DNA from: Methylotenera_A sp036676175
GTDB taxonomy: Bacteria; Pseudomonadota; Gammaproteobacteria; Burkholderiales; Methylophilaceae
DNA length: 26,459 nucleotides
Direction of reading: 5' to 3'
Assembly: GCA_036676175.1 (NCBI GenBank)
Contig: JAKFDL010000043.1
Span: 1 to 26,459 of the forward strand
This document shows, in pieces, positions 1 through 9,241 of the stretch. Position 1 is the stretch's first letter. Every line of letters begins with the position of its first letter. Made by a program: the position numbers and the translations under genes. The notes below the pieces were generated by a model that saw only the letters and a list, made by a program, of their open reading frames with translations, was not told the origin of the DNA and ran no database searches.

Positions 1-499
1 GTGCGTCAGCAACCCCATGGTTATTGGCTTGCATGGCAGCACCTATATCGCTGTGTTTATTGCCGGAAATTAAAATCAACCCGTCAGTGTTTTGATTATC
101 AAATCCTGATAGCCAATCCTGTTTAATTTCTGGGCGGCCACGGTATTGATTCTCTAAATAAGCACGGCTAATCAACTGACATAGTTTTAAATAGCCTGCA
201 TTATTTTGCACCAACAATAAAATACGAAAAGCTTGATCACGATTCTTCGTGTTTTCTAGCCACAAATCGCAACCTAGAATAGGCTTAATACCTTTGCCGC
301 GTGCCGCTTTGTAAAACTTAATGGCACCAAACAAGTTGCTTAAATCGGTTAATGCTAATGCCGGCATGGCATCATTGTGAGCAGCATGAACATAATCATC
401 GATGCGTACAATGCCATCCACAATCGAGTACTCGCTGTGACAACGCAAATGTACAAATTGCGGCGAGCTTAGGATTGGGTTGAGAGGCGTTTCTTGCAT
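1..499 (-). CDS. dnaE: DNA polymerase III subunit alpha, N-terminal part (partial at window edge)
   Basis: Reading leftwards from an ATG at 499-497, the frame stays open to the window edge, giving about 166 residues of a protein normally over 1100 long. It begins MQETPLNPILSSPQFVHLRC and continues with HSEYSIVDGI, the hallmark start of the DnaE PHP domain. This domain precedes the polymerase core of the replicative DNA polymerase III holoenzyme in the cytoplasm. Further family signatures follow, including ALTDLSNLFGAIKFYKAARGKGIKPI and a YLKLCQLISRAYLE segment. An in-frame TAA four codons upstream fixes this ATG as the earliest ATG start. No clear Shine-Dalgarno precedes it. Instead a TAAAAT hexamer (506-511) ends 6 nt before the ATG, suggesting a leaderless transcript. 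The family call is firm; the leaderless idea is inference. Confidence 0.96.
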   Translation of the reverse strand, partial: MQETPLNPILSSPQFVHLRCHSEYSIVDGIVRIDDYVHAAHNDAMPALALTDLSNLFGAIKFYKAARGKGIKPILGCDLWLENTKNRDQAFRILLLVQNNAGYLKLCQLISRAYLENQYRGRPEIKQDWLSGFDNQNTDGLILISGNKHSDIGAAMQANNHGVADA

Positions 500-571
500 G
501 CTGCTATTTTACCCGCATGCAAAAAAAATGGTGCCAAAAAATAAAATATTGTGCCATCCTCACACCCAATG

Positions 572-612
572 AAAAACCGCCAAGACTTAATTAAAAATCT
601 AGGCGGCTTTTT
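572..612 (-). terminator. Rho-independent terminator after chpA
   Basis: On the minus strand GCCGCC is followed about 20 nt later by GGCGG and a run of five T. The stem pairs 577-581 with 602-606, with a short inner extension (583-585 with 598-600). It lies about 20 nt past the chpA stop, so it plausibly closes the pil-chp operon before the separately transcribed dnaE. The flanking A and T runs could also give weak function on the plus strand. Confidence 0.65.
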
Positions 613-629
613 ACAGCTTTAAGTAGCTA

Positions 630-3600
630 TTAGTGCAGAACTTGCTTAAATGCCAGTAAATCCCTCACTTTAGTAATCAATTCTTCATCATGTACCGGTT
701 TACCAAAGAAGGCATCAACACCAATTTCCTTGGCCAAGTTTTGGTGTTTATCGGCCGTGCGCGAGCTAATCATCACTAAGGGTGTTGCTGCGGTGCGTGG
801 GTCATTACGCACATTACGCGCCAATGCAAAGCCATCCATACGCGGCATTTCAATGTCAGTTAATATAGCGTCAGGAATGATTTCCAACAATAGCTGCATG
901 GCATCAATACCATCTTTGGCCACAATCACCTCGAAACCTTCACGTTCCAGCAAACGGCTCAGCACTTTACGCATCGTCAGCGAATCATCCACCACCATGA
1001 TACGGTATTTAGTTAATGCTTCATCTTGTTTAAGTTTTGCGGCTGAACCAGTGGTATTAATCGTTAATACAGCACGTGCTACTAATTGCACTGGGTTAAT
1101 CACCAACATAATACTACCATCACCGGTAACTGTAGCGCCCACAATGCCTGGCACTCGCGCTAGCTGTGTACCAATAGGCTTCATTACGGCCTCTTGATTG
1201 CTGATCACTTCATCCACATGCAAGGCAATGCTAAACGCGCCCACACGCAATAAAAGCAGTGAGTTGTAGGCGTGGTCTTCTGGCTGCTGATCTTGATGAC
1301 CGAGCAAGTGGCCTAAGTAGTGAATAGCATAATGTTTATCTGCCCATACAACTTCTTCAGCTTGATAGGCATTGATAAGTTCCTGGCGTTTAATTTTCTG
1401 TGCCTGTTCAATAATACCGACTGGCAGTGCGTAAGTAGCCGCGCCAGAACGCACCACAAGAACTTGTGCGACTGAGAGTGTCACCGGCAATTGAATATTA
1501 AATGATGCGCCTTGACCAAACTCACTGGTCAACTCAACACGGCCGCCTAACCCACTGATATCGTTGCGTACTACATCCAAGCCCACGCCACGACCAGAAA
1601 TTTGCGACACCGTATCTGCCGTAGAAAAACCAGTCTCGAAAATAACAGACATTAACGCTTGATCACTGATTTCTGCATTTGCATCAATCAGTTTATTCTG
1701 GATGGCTTTATCTTTCACCCGAGCCAAGTCAACACCCGCACCGTCATCACTCACGGCAATCTGGATCTCGTCGTTTTCCTGGCGGATTTTTAGCGTGATA
1801 GTACCTGTATCTAATTTGCTTCTCTTTTTGCGTTCAGCGGGCATTTCAATGCCATGCGCCACAGCGTTTCTTAATAAATGCTCTAGTGGTGCTCCCAGCT
1901 TATCCAACATACTACGGTCAATCTCAGTTTCTTCTCCATCTATCACCAGGTTGACTGATTTCTTAAGTTCACGTGCGGTTTGGCGCACAATGCGTTGCAG
2001 ACGTTCTGATATTTGCTTAAATGGCAACATACGCACACTCAGCAAATTCTGTTGCAAATCACGGTTCATGCGGTTTTGCTGCTGTAAAGCAGCTTCAGAA
2101 TGATCCAGGTTAGTTACCAAGCTATGTTGAATGGTCCCCACGTCATTCACGCTTTCCGCAATCATGCGGGTGAGTTCTTGCAGGCGTGTAAATCGGTCAA
2201 ACTCCAGCGGGTCAAACGTCTCGTTGGCTTCCTGCAGAATACTCATGCGCGATTGCAACTGCGTCTCTGCCTCAATTTCCAGCTCGCGTAGATAGCTGCG
2301 CAAGCGTACCAAGCTATCAGTTAAATCATGTGATGATTGTTTAAATCCTGTCAGCTCTCGATCTAAGCGTGAACGGATAATCGAAATCTCACCTGCTTCG
2401 TTAATGAGCCTATCCAGCGTATCAGCACGCATGCGCAGAAATTGGGCTTTACGATCGGTGGCGCGGCCTGTAGGCGCAGCATCAACCGGCTTGACTTGGT
2501 CAGCGACTTCTTCAGAAGTGGAATTGATAGTTTGCTCGAAATAACTACCGATTTTATCAAGTTCAACAAACATACTTTCAAAGTTAATTTCGGTATTTTT
2601 GCTTTTCAGAGAGCGAATCACCTCATCCTCAAGCTCATGGACCGCATCGCCCAAGGCACTTTGACCTGCCATGCGCGCACTGCCCTTGAGAGTATGTAAA
2701 GCACGTTGAAGTGCATCAGAGTGTTTAATTTGCTTAGGATCTGCATGCCAGGCACGTAAGTCTGCACCAATTTCCGGCATGATTTCACGCGCCTCTTCAA
2801 TAAACATGGTCAGTAACTCTTGATCAACCTGTGTATTTTCCTGGTCTGTCTCTTGTGTGTCTTCCTTAGCAACATTTCTGTTGTAGGATTTACTTTCTGT
2901 TACGAGTTTAACTTCCATCTCGGCATCAGGTTCATGCGCTTCTGTTGCCATTTCAAGCGGCTCATCAGCTTGCACTGTTTCGTTATTGGTTAAATCGATA
3001 GAAAGCGCTTTGTGCTGTTTAGCCTGTTGCGTGGCCTGGTTGAGCAAATTAATTAAAGCAGTTGCAGGGCGCGGATTTTTTTGTTCAGATATTTTTTGCC
3101 ACATGGCCGATAAAGATTTCACGACACTCGCATATAGCTCAACATGTTGTGCAGCCCACATTTCATTGGCTTCATCGAGCCATTGTTCCAGCGCACGGCT
3201 AAGTTCACCCATAGGCTTAAACCCAGCACCCAAGGCATTACTGGCCAAAGTGTGGTTTGCATGCAATGCAGTTTTTGCCGGCTGCAACGTACTATCAGCA
3301 ATCACTTTAGCTACATCCTGCTCTAATATAGTGACGTTTTGACCACTTTCTAGTGTGAAGATATCGTATAGCGCACGGCTCATTTTGCGCGTACCACCTA
3401 TCAGCACCTGTGCTTCAAGTTTCTCGGGCGTTTTGGCTTTGGTTTTTTCAGCTTTACCGCTGGTTAGTTGAATGATTTCTGCTTGTGTAGAGACATCCTG
3501 TCCAGGCATCTCAGCAATACGTGTTAGCCAGGCTTCTTGCTGCACTTCTACTTGATTATTGGCACGCAGCTCTGCTGCCCAATCTGCAAATGCAGCAGCC

Positions 3601-5768
3601 ACTTGCTCAATAGTGCTGACTTGTTTTAAATTGAGTGTGTTTTTCTTATCCAATACCTCATTTAAGAAGAGCTCTACTTTGCCGGCCACTTCCCCGAGTG
3701 CATTTAAACCAACCGTGCGACCACTGCCTTTTAAGGTATGGAAGCTGCGTCTCACTTCTATCAATGCTTCATTATCCGTCACATTGACACGCAACGCCTG
3801 GCAATTCTGCGCAATGTGCGCCAACACTTCTTCTGCTTCGGTTAAGTAAATATCCAACAATTCCGCATCGTACGCTTGATCGGTAATGGTTGGTCCATGA
3901 GTAACCAGCTGACTAGTTTCGGTTTGCAGTTGGTCGACAAAAGCGTCCTGAGCATCCTCTTGCATTGAAGATTTGCTTGCTGTCTCATCAGTGATAACCT
4001 CATCAAATTTACTGGTGGTCTCTGTTATACCCACCAGTTCCAATGCAGCATTCAGCCGCTCTAAAGCACTTTCCAGAGCTTTTTCAGATTCTGGGCGAGA
4101 CTTCGGCATTTCATCCGCATACAACCCCAGCATGCTTAAACTTTCCGCTACCAGTTCAAAGTCAGCCTGGTTTGGTACATAAGCATCTTGCTGAAAGTAT
4201 TGAATATACTGGCTGCTGGTGTTGGCAATTGCAGTAGGCACATCAAAACCCAACATTTCAAACACGGCAGAAACCTGTTTAATGGGCTGTGGCGTTAATG
4301 TTAATGGCGCTTTATCGGCAGGGTTACGGAAGTAGCTGTCCAACGCTTGTTCAACAATCTTGAGCGACTCATTTAGATGTATTACTATCGCTTTTACCGT
4401 ATCCCGATCAAGCTCACCAGTACGCCCATTGTCAAATTTGTCATAACCTTCACCTGAAGAGATAGACTCTAAGCGCAATAACTCAGAATACATTTTTTCC
4501 AGCTGCTCCGACTCCAAGTCTGCATAGCGATCTAATGCAGTTTGAATTAAGTTAAGCGCGGCTGCCATTTCAATCAAAGCTGCGTGGTTAACTTTGCTGG
4601 CATCATCGCGTAAGGTATTGCTGGCCTGCTGTAGTACGGAGTAAAAATCCACAAACAACGTTTGGCTTAAGTTCTGTGAAATACTTTGGCTGGTACTAAT
4701 GGCATCAGAAAATTTGGTAATCAGCACATTATCAATATGAACAGGACTAGTGTTGGTTTTAGTGTCAATTTTGCTAAAATTGAGGGTATTAGAGATTTCG
4801 TCCCAAATATCCCTCAGATTTTCCAATTCTTCAATCAGTTGTTCTACCAGTGCTTTTTCATCCGCATCTATGCTAATTCCAACAAAGTTAATTGTTGATT
4901 TATTATCAATGAATTTGTCTAATTCAAAAGTTTGCTTCACCTCACGCACATTAGCTTTATCAAGATTGCTTATCGCTACGTAGTACAAGATATCTCGCAG
5001 CAGGTTATTGTGGGGTTTGCTTATGCCGTCTGCAAAAAAACGCAACTCTTGATCTAGCTTGCGACATAATTTTTTAGCTCCCTGGCTGTCTGCGATTTCC
5101 TTTTGTGCCAAGGTATCTGTAAATGCGCTAGCCGCCCACCATAAGGTTTTATCACTGCTTTTTCTCTGCACATGACTGACGTTACTGACGGCAGCCGTCA
5201 TACTATCTACTGCAGCTGTTTGCTTGGTTTGCAGCCAATTAAGGAGTGATTTCTGATACGCAAGACGTTGCTCCATAAGGTAAGCAGCGTACTCCATATC
5301 ATTTAATTCTTTAGTAGGAATGGTTTTAGGTGCACTACTACTGGTATCCGGAAAGAACAGCTCGCTTTCGTCCAAGCTTTCACCTTGCGCTGTAACTATT
5401 TGGTTTAATGCTGGATACAAACGCAATGGAATATCAGGAGAGCCATTAAGCAGCTCCTGCAAATATGATTGCAATGTTTTTACTGCTTTTTTGAATGCTT
5501 CAATTAATTCCGGGCTAGCGTTGATGGTTTTCTTTTCAAGTTTACTCGCTAGTTTCTCAAGCTCGTTCGAAAACCGTTTACAACCTTCCAAACCCACCAT
5601 ATCAAGCGCACCTGTGGCTTGATACAAGCTGGTTTGCGAAAAGCGCAAAGGAGACATGTCATGCATATTCGCTTGCACTGTATCTATGTTAGCCAACACA
5701 GAATCAAGCAATTGGTTTATTTGGTCTTTAACCCAGCTTAGTGGGCCGCTATCAAAATTTTCAGCCAC
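630..5768 (-). CDS. chpA: ChpA/PilL-type hybrid chemosensory histidine kinase with Hpt, CheA, CheW and receiver domains
   Basis: This 1712-residue protein is the kinase of the Pil-Chp system that controls type IV pilus twitching in Pseudomonas and relatives. The N-terminal module resembles the ChpA N-terminus but has Tyr49 where a phosphorylatable His would sit. Three Hpt-type motifs follow: HTLKGSGRTVG with His677, a divergent HTLASNALGAG with His839, and HTLKGSARMAG with His1025. Next come a CheA dimerisation/coiled-coil region from about 1110, a HATPase domain (N-box HLLRNAVAHG, His1297/Asn1301, then GRGVGLDVV), a CheW-like domain (about 1430-1565) and a C-terminal receiver (about 1588-1710; Asp1594, Asp1595, phospho-acceptor Asp1638). 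The start is GTG, with GGAG nine bases upstream. It begins 39 nt after pilJ and is last in the operon. His677 and His1025 look competent; activity of the others is inferred. Confidence 0.95.
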   Translation of the reverse strand: MAENFDSGPLSWVKDQINQLLDSVLANIDTVQANMHDMSPLRFSQTSLYQATGALDMVGLEGCKRFSNELEKLASKLEKKTINASPELIEAFKKAVKTLQSYLQELLNGSPDIPLRLYPALNQIVTAQGESLDESELFFPDTSSSAPKTIPTKELNDMEYAAYLMEQRLAYQKSLLNWLQTKQTAAVDSMTAAVSNVSHVQRKSSDKTLWWAASAFTDTLAQKEIADSQGAKKLCRKLDQELRFFADGISKPHNNLLRDILYYVAISNLDKANVREVKQTFELDKFIDNKSTINFVGISIDADEKALVEQLIEELENLRDIWDEISNTLNFSKIDTKTNTSPVHIDNVLITKFSDAISTSQSISQNLSQTLFVDFYSVLQQASNTLRDDASKVNHAALIEMAAALNLIQTALDRYADLESEQLEKMYSELLRLESISSGEGYDKFDNGRTGELDRDTVKAIVIHLNESLKIVEQALDSYFRNPADKAPLTLTPQPIKQVSAVFEMLGFDVPTAIANTSSQYIQYFQQDAYVPNQADFELVAESLSMLGLYADEMPKSRPESEKALESALERLNAALELVGITETTSKFDEVITDETASKSSMQEDAQDAFVDQLQTETSQLVTHGPTITDQAYDAELLDIYLTEAEEVLAHIAQNCQALRVNVTDNEALIEVRRSFHTLKGSGRTVGLNALGEVAGKVELFLNEVLDKKNTLNLKQVSTIEQVAAAFADWAAELRANNQVEVQQEAWLTRIAEMPGQDVSTQAEIIQLTSGKAEKTKAKTPEKLEAQVLIGGTRKMSRALYDIFTLESGQNVTILEQDVAKVIADSTLQPAKTALHANHTLASNALGAGFKPMGELSRALEQWLDEANEMWAAQHVELYASVVKSLSAMWQKISEQKNPRPATALINLLNQATQQAKQHKALSIDLTNNETVQADEPLEMATEAHEPDAEMEVKLVTESKSYNRNVAKEDTQETDQENTQVDQELLTMFIEEAREIMPEIGADLRAWHADPKQIKHSDALQRALHTLKGSARMAGQSALGDAVHELEDEVIRSLKSKNTEINFESMFVELDKIGSYFEQTINSTSEEVADQVKPVDAAPTGRATDRKAQFLRMRADTLDRLINEAGEISIIRSRLDRELTGFKQSSHDLTDSLVRLRSYLRELEIEAETQLQSRMSILQEANETFDPLEFDRFTRLQELTRMIAESVNDVGTIQHSLVTNLDHSEAALQQQNRMNRDLQQNLLSVRMLPFKQISERLQRIVRQTARELKKSVNLVIDGEETEIDRSMLDKLGAPLEHLLRNAVAHGIEMPAERKKRSKLDTGTITLKIRQENDEIQIAVSDDGAGVDLARVKDKAIQNKLIDANAEISDQALMSVIFETGFSTADTVSQISGRGVGLDVVRNDISGLGGRVELTSEFGQGASFNIQLPVTLSVAQVLVVRSGAATYALPVGIIEQAQKIKRQELINAYQAEEVVWADKHYAIHYLGHLLGHQDQQPEDHAYNSLLLLRVGAFSIALHVDEVISNQEAVMKPIGTQLARVPGIVGATVTGDGSIMLVINPVQLVARAVLTINTTGSAAKLKQDEALTKYRIMVVDDSLTMRKVLSRLLEREGFEVIVAKDGIDAMQLLLEIIPDAILTDIEMPRMDGFALARNVRNDPRTAATPLVMISSRTADKHQNLAKEIGVDAFFGKPVHDEELITKVRDLLAFKQVLH

Positions 5769-5807
5769 CTAATTTTACTCCAACAATTTATGTAATTAAG
5801 GTGTGAG

Positions 5808-7544
5808 TTATGCCAATTTAAAGCCAGCCACAGAATCTCGCAACTCTTCCGAAAGCTTGGTTAACTGACCGACCGACTCTGCAGTCAACTTAGTACCTTC
5901 GGTTGTTTGTGAGGTAATTTCCTGAATTTGCTGCATGTTTTTAGTCACGGTTGAAGCCACTTCAGTCTGTGCCTCAGTTGCACTGGAAATCGATTGAATC
6001 AAACGCGCCAAGCTATTAGAAACGGTTTCAATCTCCGTCAAAGCCTTACCCGCAGCGTCTGATAATCGCGCCCCCTCAACCACACCCTCAGTACTCTTCT
6101 CCATCGCCGCGACCGCACTGTTGGTGTCGGTCTGAATGGTTTTTACAATCGCACCAATTTGTTTAGTCGCTTCTGATGAACGTTCCGCCAGTCGCTGCAC
6201 CTCTTCCGCAACCACCGTAAAGCCTCGACCTGCCTCACCTGCAGATGCTGCCTGAATCGCCGCGTTCAAAGCCAAAATGTTGGTTTGTTCAGTAATGTCA
6301 GAAATCAGTTCCACAATCTCACCAATCTCTTGTGAGCTTTCGCCCAAACGTTTAATACGTTTTGAAGTTTCCTGAATTTGCTCACGAATACCATTCATAC
6401 CTGCAATGGTGTTTTGTACCGCCTGAGAACCTTGTGTAGCTGCTTGTAGTGATCGCTGCGCAACCTGTGACGCCTGGCTCGCGTTGCTGGATACCTGTAA
6501 TATAGAGCGCGTCATGTTGCCGACCGCTTCAGTCGTTTCTGTAATTTGTTTGGATTGCTGCTCTGCAGCTGACAACAACGACACAGAGGTCGCTTGCGCT
6601 TGTCCTGTAGCCGTATTCACCTGCTCCGACGCACGGTTAATACCCGTTACAAGATCTCGTAAGCTATCAATGGTATAGTTAATTGAGTCAGCAATCGCAC
6701 CTGTAATGTTTTCACGCACTTCCGCGCGCACTGTTAAGTCGCCGTCCGCCAGGTCGCCCATCTCATCAAGTAAATTCAAAACTGCCATTTGATTTTGTTG
6801 TCCATCATTTTCCAGCATCGACACCGCGTTATCAATTGTTTTAGCCTGACGTGACCCAAACACCCAAATAAAGCCGACGATGAGCAAACCTAGTAAAGCC
6901 AACACAGTCAAAATGGTCGTAAGCAATTTATTACTTGCACTTTCCGTTGCCGCAGCTTGTTTCTCCAACTCTATTTTTAGCAGGCCCACAGCATCCTTAT
7001 TCGCCTGAAACGCTGTTGCCAAATCCCCTAAGGGTTTAGCGGCAGAAATAGCACCAAGTTGAATAGCGGAATAGAAATCTTTGTTGTAAATACGATAAAA
7101 CTCTTCATTTGATCTAAGTACCGCCTGAAAAGCCCCACTCATGGTATCGGTTTGTGTGTTTGTTTTCCAATACTCGGCCTGTTTTTTAAACGCGGCTTCT
7201 GCCACTTTAACTTCCGCTAGCTTCTTATCACGGAGAGTCGTGTCATTCACTGAAGTTGCCACAAACGCCTCATTAATCGCCGCGAACGCATCCACAGCAT
7301 ACAACGGTGGCGGCAAAATGTCGGATTCCAGCTCCTCACTGGCTCTCAATTGTGCATGTACTGGCCCGTTTACCCGCACTTGGCTAATGGCATAGAAAGC
7401 CAACCCAATAAAAACAATCAAACCGACCACAGGGATAATCACCTGACGGCGACTGCTACTGCCTGATGCCAGGGCTGCACCAGAGCTCTCTCTGGTAAAT
7501 AATTGCTTAATTTTTGCTGGTAACTCTTTTATATTTAATGCCAT
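5808..7544 (-). CDS. pilJ: PilJ-like methyl-accepting chemotaxis protein
   Basis: This inner-membrane chemoreceptor of 578 residues is expected to feed the ChpA kinase. A transmembrane helix lies at about residues 34-54, a periplasmic part of only about 150 residues follows, and a second helix spans 207-230. A HAMP-like linker precedes the long cytoplasmic coiled coil. The signalling tip, from EQTNILALNAAIQAASAGEAGRGF onward (about 419-441), is the near-invariant MCP hairpin. P. aeruginosa PilJ is about 680 residues, so the sensory part here is shorter. No C-terminal CheR/CheB-binding pentapeptide is visible, and no pilK methyltransferase gene is present in the window. The ATG at 7544 has a good AAGGGA ribosome site. 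A 98-nt gap separates it from pilI, the longest gap inside the operon. Confidence 0.94.
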   Translation of the reverse strand: MALNIKELPAKIKQLFTRESSGAALASGSSSRRQVIIPVVGLIVFIGLAFYAISQVRVNGPVHAQLRASEELESDILPPPLYAVDAFAAINEAFVATSVNDTTLRDKKLAEVKVAEAAFKKQAEYWKTNTQTDTMSGAFQAVLRSNEEFYRIYNKDFYSAIQLGAISAAKPLGDLATAFQANKDAVGLLKIELEKQAAATESASNKLLTTILTVLALLGLLIVGFIWVFGSRQAKTIDNAVSMLENDGQQNQMAVLNLLDEMGDLADGDLTVRAEVRENITGAIADSINYTIDSLRDLVTGINRASEQVNTATGQAQATSVSLLSAAEQQSKQITETTEAVGNMTRSILQVSSNASQASQVAQRSLQAATQGSQAVQNTIAGMNGIREQIQETSKRIKRLGESSQEIGEIVELISDITEQTNILALNAAIQAASAGEAGRGFTVVAEEVQRLAERSSEATKQIGAIVKTIQTDTNSAVAAMEKSTEGVVEGARLSDAAGKALTEIETVSNSLARLIQSISSATEAQTEVASTVTKNMQQIQEITSQTTEGTKLTAESVGQLTKLSEELRDSVAGFKLA

Positions 7545-7642
7545 GTTGATTCCCTTTTAAGCTCAAATGAAGGCTATTTGTACTTTATATATATGTATAA
7601 ATCTTTAGATTTTAAGCTCTAAGCTACTCATCAATCAAAAAA

Positions 7643-8167
7643 TTAAACTACGTAAGGTGTCGCAAACTCTTTAGAACGCACCAATTTATCGCAATCTAAC
7701 ATATACCAAATACGGTTTTCGTCGTCTTGGTAAGTTTGTTCCTTTAAACAAGCACTCTCTTCCAATTCCACTTCATGCGGTTTCATGTCGTTTAAATTGC
7801 GCAAACCAATCATTTTTTCCACGACAAATGCGACATTGGAGGACACGGCATCACTGATAAGTAATAAGCGCGTATTAGACGAAACGCTTGTATACTTAGC
7901 TTCCAGCAACTGAGCCAAATCATTGACTGCATACAACACGCCCCGTACATTCGCCACCCCAAGAAACCATGGCTTTACGATAGGCACCGAGTGAATGTCC
8001 GCGACTGGCAAAGTTTCACTGATTTCCCGCAAATTCACCAACACGTTCTTACTGCCAATCACTACACCCAAATGGCCTGCGGACGCTTCTGTACCTGTCT
8101 TTTTAGCATTTTCCAACCTGGCTAAAATGCTAGTTTGATATTCGCGTAATTGTGATTGTTTAGACAT
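7643..8167 (-). CDS. pilI: PilI, CheW-like scaffold protein
   Basis: The 174-residue product has the CheW fold that couples receptor to kinase. Visible family segments are a VNLREISETLPVADIHSVP stretch, the PWFLGVANVRGVLYAVNDLAQLL core (the CheW G-N-x-RG motif) and NTRLLLISDAVSSNVAFVVEKMIGL. It acts in the cytoplasm, linking PilJ to ChpA. It lies between pilH and pilJ, 39 nt after the pilH stop. The ATG at 8167 lacks a convincing Shine-Dalgarno, so translation may depend on coupling to pilH or start inefficiently. The PilI assignment rests on CheW family plus gene order. Confidence 0.93.
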   Translation of the reverse strand: MSKQSQLREYQTSILARLENAKKTGTEASAGHLGVVIGSKNVLVNLREISETLPVADIHSVPIVKPWFLGVANVRGVLYAVNDLAQLLEAKYTSVSSNTRLLLISDAVSSNVAFVVEKMIGLRNLNDMKPHEVELEESACLKEQTYQDDENRIWYMLDCDKLVRSKEFATPYVV

Positions 8168-8206
8168 GATTCAATAATTTAATCTAAATTGTCCAGTAAA
8201 ATTTAG

Positions 8207-8572
8207 CTAGCCTAGTTTTTCAATTAGTGCTTTGAGTTCATCTTTTGATACTGGCTTCAAAACACAGCCTTTGGCGCCCATTTTTTCTGCCCATGCATGA
8301 TCGGTCACCTGCAATTTACCCGAACATAAAATCACTGGGATTTTTGCAGTAGCTGAATCTTTAGTTAGTGTGCGTGTGGCCTGAAAGCCGGTTAACCCCG
8401 TCATGATAATGTCCATAATAATCAGATCGGGTGCAATTTCTGCTGCACGCTCTATACAAGCCTCACCGCTTTCTAACCCAACGACTTGGTAACCTTCTGC
8501 CTCTAACAATTCGGTTAAATAAAACCTGTCAGTGGCTGAATCATCCACGATTAAAATCTTGTTAATTGCCAT
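8207..8572 (-). CDS. pilH: PilH, single-domain response regulator
   Basis: A stand-alone CheY-like receiver of 121 residues. The acidic pair is Asp10/Asp11 (ILIVDDSATDRF), the phospho-acceptor is Asp54 (IIMDIIMTGLTGF), the switch region is PVILCSGK and the conserved Lys lies in GCVLKPVS. In the Pil-Chp system PilH modulates pilus retraction or phosphate flow from ChpA. The frame is open upstream to 8605, but the ATG at 8572 is chosen because GGGAG lies eight bases before it and the protein then starts MAINKILIVDD, as receivers do. The usual Pro of the DxxMP loop is Thr here. It follows pilG by 38 nt. Confidence 0.94.
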   Translation of the reverse strand: MAINKILIVDDSATDRFYLTELLEAEGYQVVGLESGEACIERAAEIAPDLIIMDIIMTGLTGFQATRTLTKDSATAKIPVILCSGKLQVTDHAWAEKMGAKGCVLKPVSKDELKALIEKLG

Positions 8573-8610
8573 TATTTTAGCTCCCTGAGAATTAAGTGTT
8601 TTCAAACTAC

Positions 8611-8997
8611 TTATTTATGCACATAAGCGTTTACCGCTTCAATTAGAGTGTCTTGCGTAAATGGTTTGGTTAGGTATTGATCAGATCCTGCCATACGGCC
8701 GCGTGCACGATCAAATAGCCCATCCTTACTTGAAAGCATGATAACGGGTGTTGAACTGAATTTTGCGTTACGTTTAATAAGTGAACAGGTTTGGTAACCA
8801 TCCAAGCGTGGCATCATGATATCGACAAATATCACTTGCGGAAGTTGATCGGCAATTTTTGCTAATGCATCAAAGCCATCCTCCGCTAGGATAACCTCAC
8901 ATCCAGCAGATTTTAGGAATATCTCGGCGCTACGACGTATCGTATTACTATCATCAATCACCATTACTTTAGTGCCAGCTAGATTTACTTGCGCCAC
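8611..8997 (-). CDS. pilG: PilG, single-domain response regulator
   Basis: The first gene of the chemosensory operon encodes a 128-residue CheY-like receiver. Asp15/Asp16 form the acidic pocket (VMVIDDSNTIRRSAE), Asp59 is the acceptor (FVDIMMPRLDGYQTC), VIMLSSKDG is the switch region and YLTKPF carries the conserved Lys. The RRSAEIFLKSAGCEV and GLFDRARGRMAGSDQYLTKP segments are typical of PilG rather than PilH. PilG is known to promote pilus extension downstream of ChpA. The start is GTG, supported by AGGGGA seven bases upstream. Its promoter must lie in the AT-rich 8998-9241 region shared with the divergent FIST gene. Confidence 0.94.
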   Translation of the reverse strand: MAQVNLAGTKVMVIDDSNTIRRSAEIFLKSAGCEVILAEDGFDALAKIADQLPQVIFVDIMMPRLDGYQTCSLIKRNAKFSSTPVIMLSSKDGLFDRARGRMAGSDQYLTKPFTQDTLIEAVNAYVHK

Positions 8998-9241
8998 GTT
9001 TTATTCCCCTGACATATCAAATTCATATGTTTTGCTAAGTTGCAATCCACCTTGTAAGTTGTGGTTTTTTGCGATTGTTGCTTTAATTTACATGAACAAA
9101 TATTACATTTTTTTAAATAATTTGCAACACTTACGTGATATTTGTAATAATATACGTTAACAATAAAATTAATGTTACATTATAGACACAAATATTAATC
9201 ACGCATTTTAGAGTCAATATTTTTATTAAAGGATAATCTTA
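8998..9241. promoter_or_regulatory. Divergent control region between pilG and the FIST gene
   Basis: This 244-bp, very AT-rich gap must carry the start signals for the pil-chp operon (leftwards) and the FIST gene (rightwards). The only signals I can point to with confidence are the two ribosome sites: AGGGGA before the pilG GTG and AAAGGA at 9231-9236 before the FIST ATG. Several weak -10-like AT hexamers occur on both strands, but none is paired with a good -35 at proper spacing, so no promoter is assigned. Confidence 0.5.

Noticed and set aside
518..536. Sigma54-like TGGCAC...TTTGCA upstream of dnaE on the minus strand
   Set aside because: The GG and GC dinucleotides are 13 nt apart instead of the required 10, and dnaE is not a typical sigma54 target.
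730..5622. Open plus-strand frames of 60-155 codons across chpA
   Set aside because: They are antisense shadows of a 1712-residue gene with continuous recognised domains; none has a ribosome site plus family resemblance.
8573..8605. Upstream start extending pilH by 11 residues
   Set aside because: The ATG at 8572 has a GGGAG site at ideal spacing and gives the normal receiver N-terminus.
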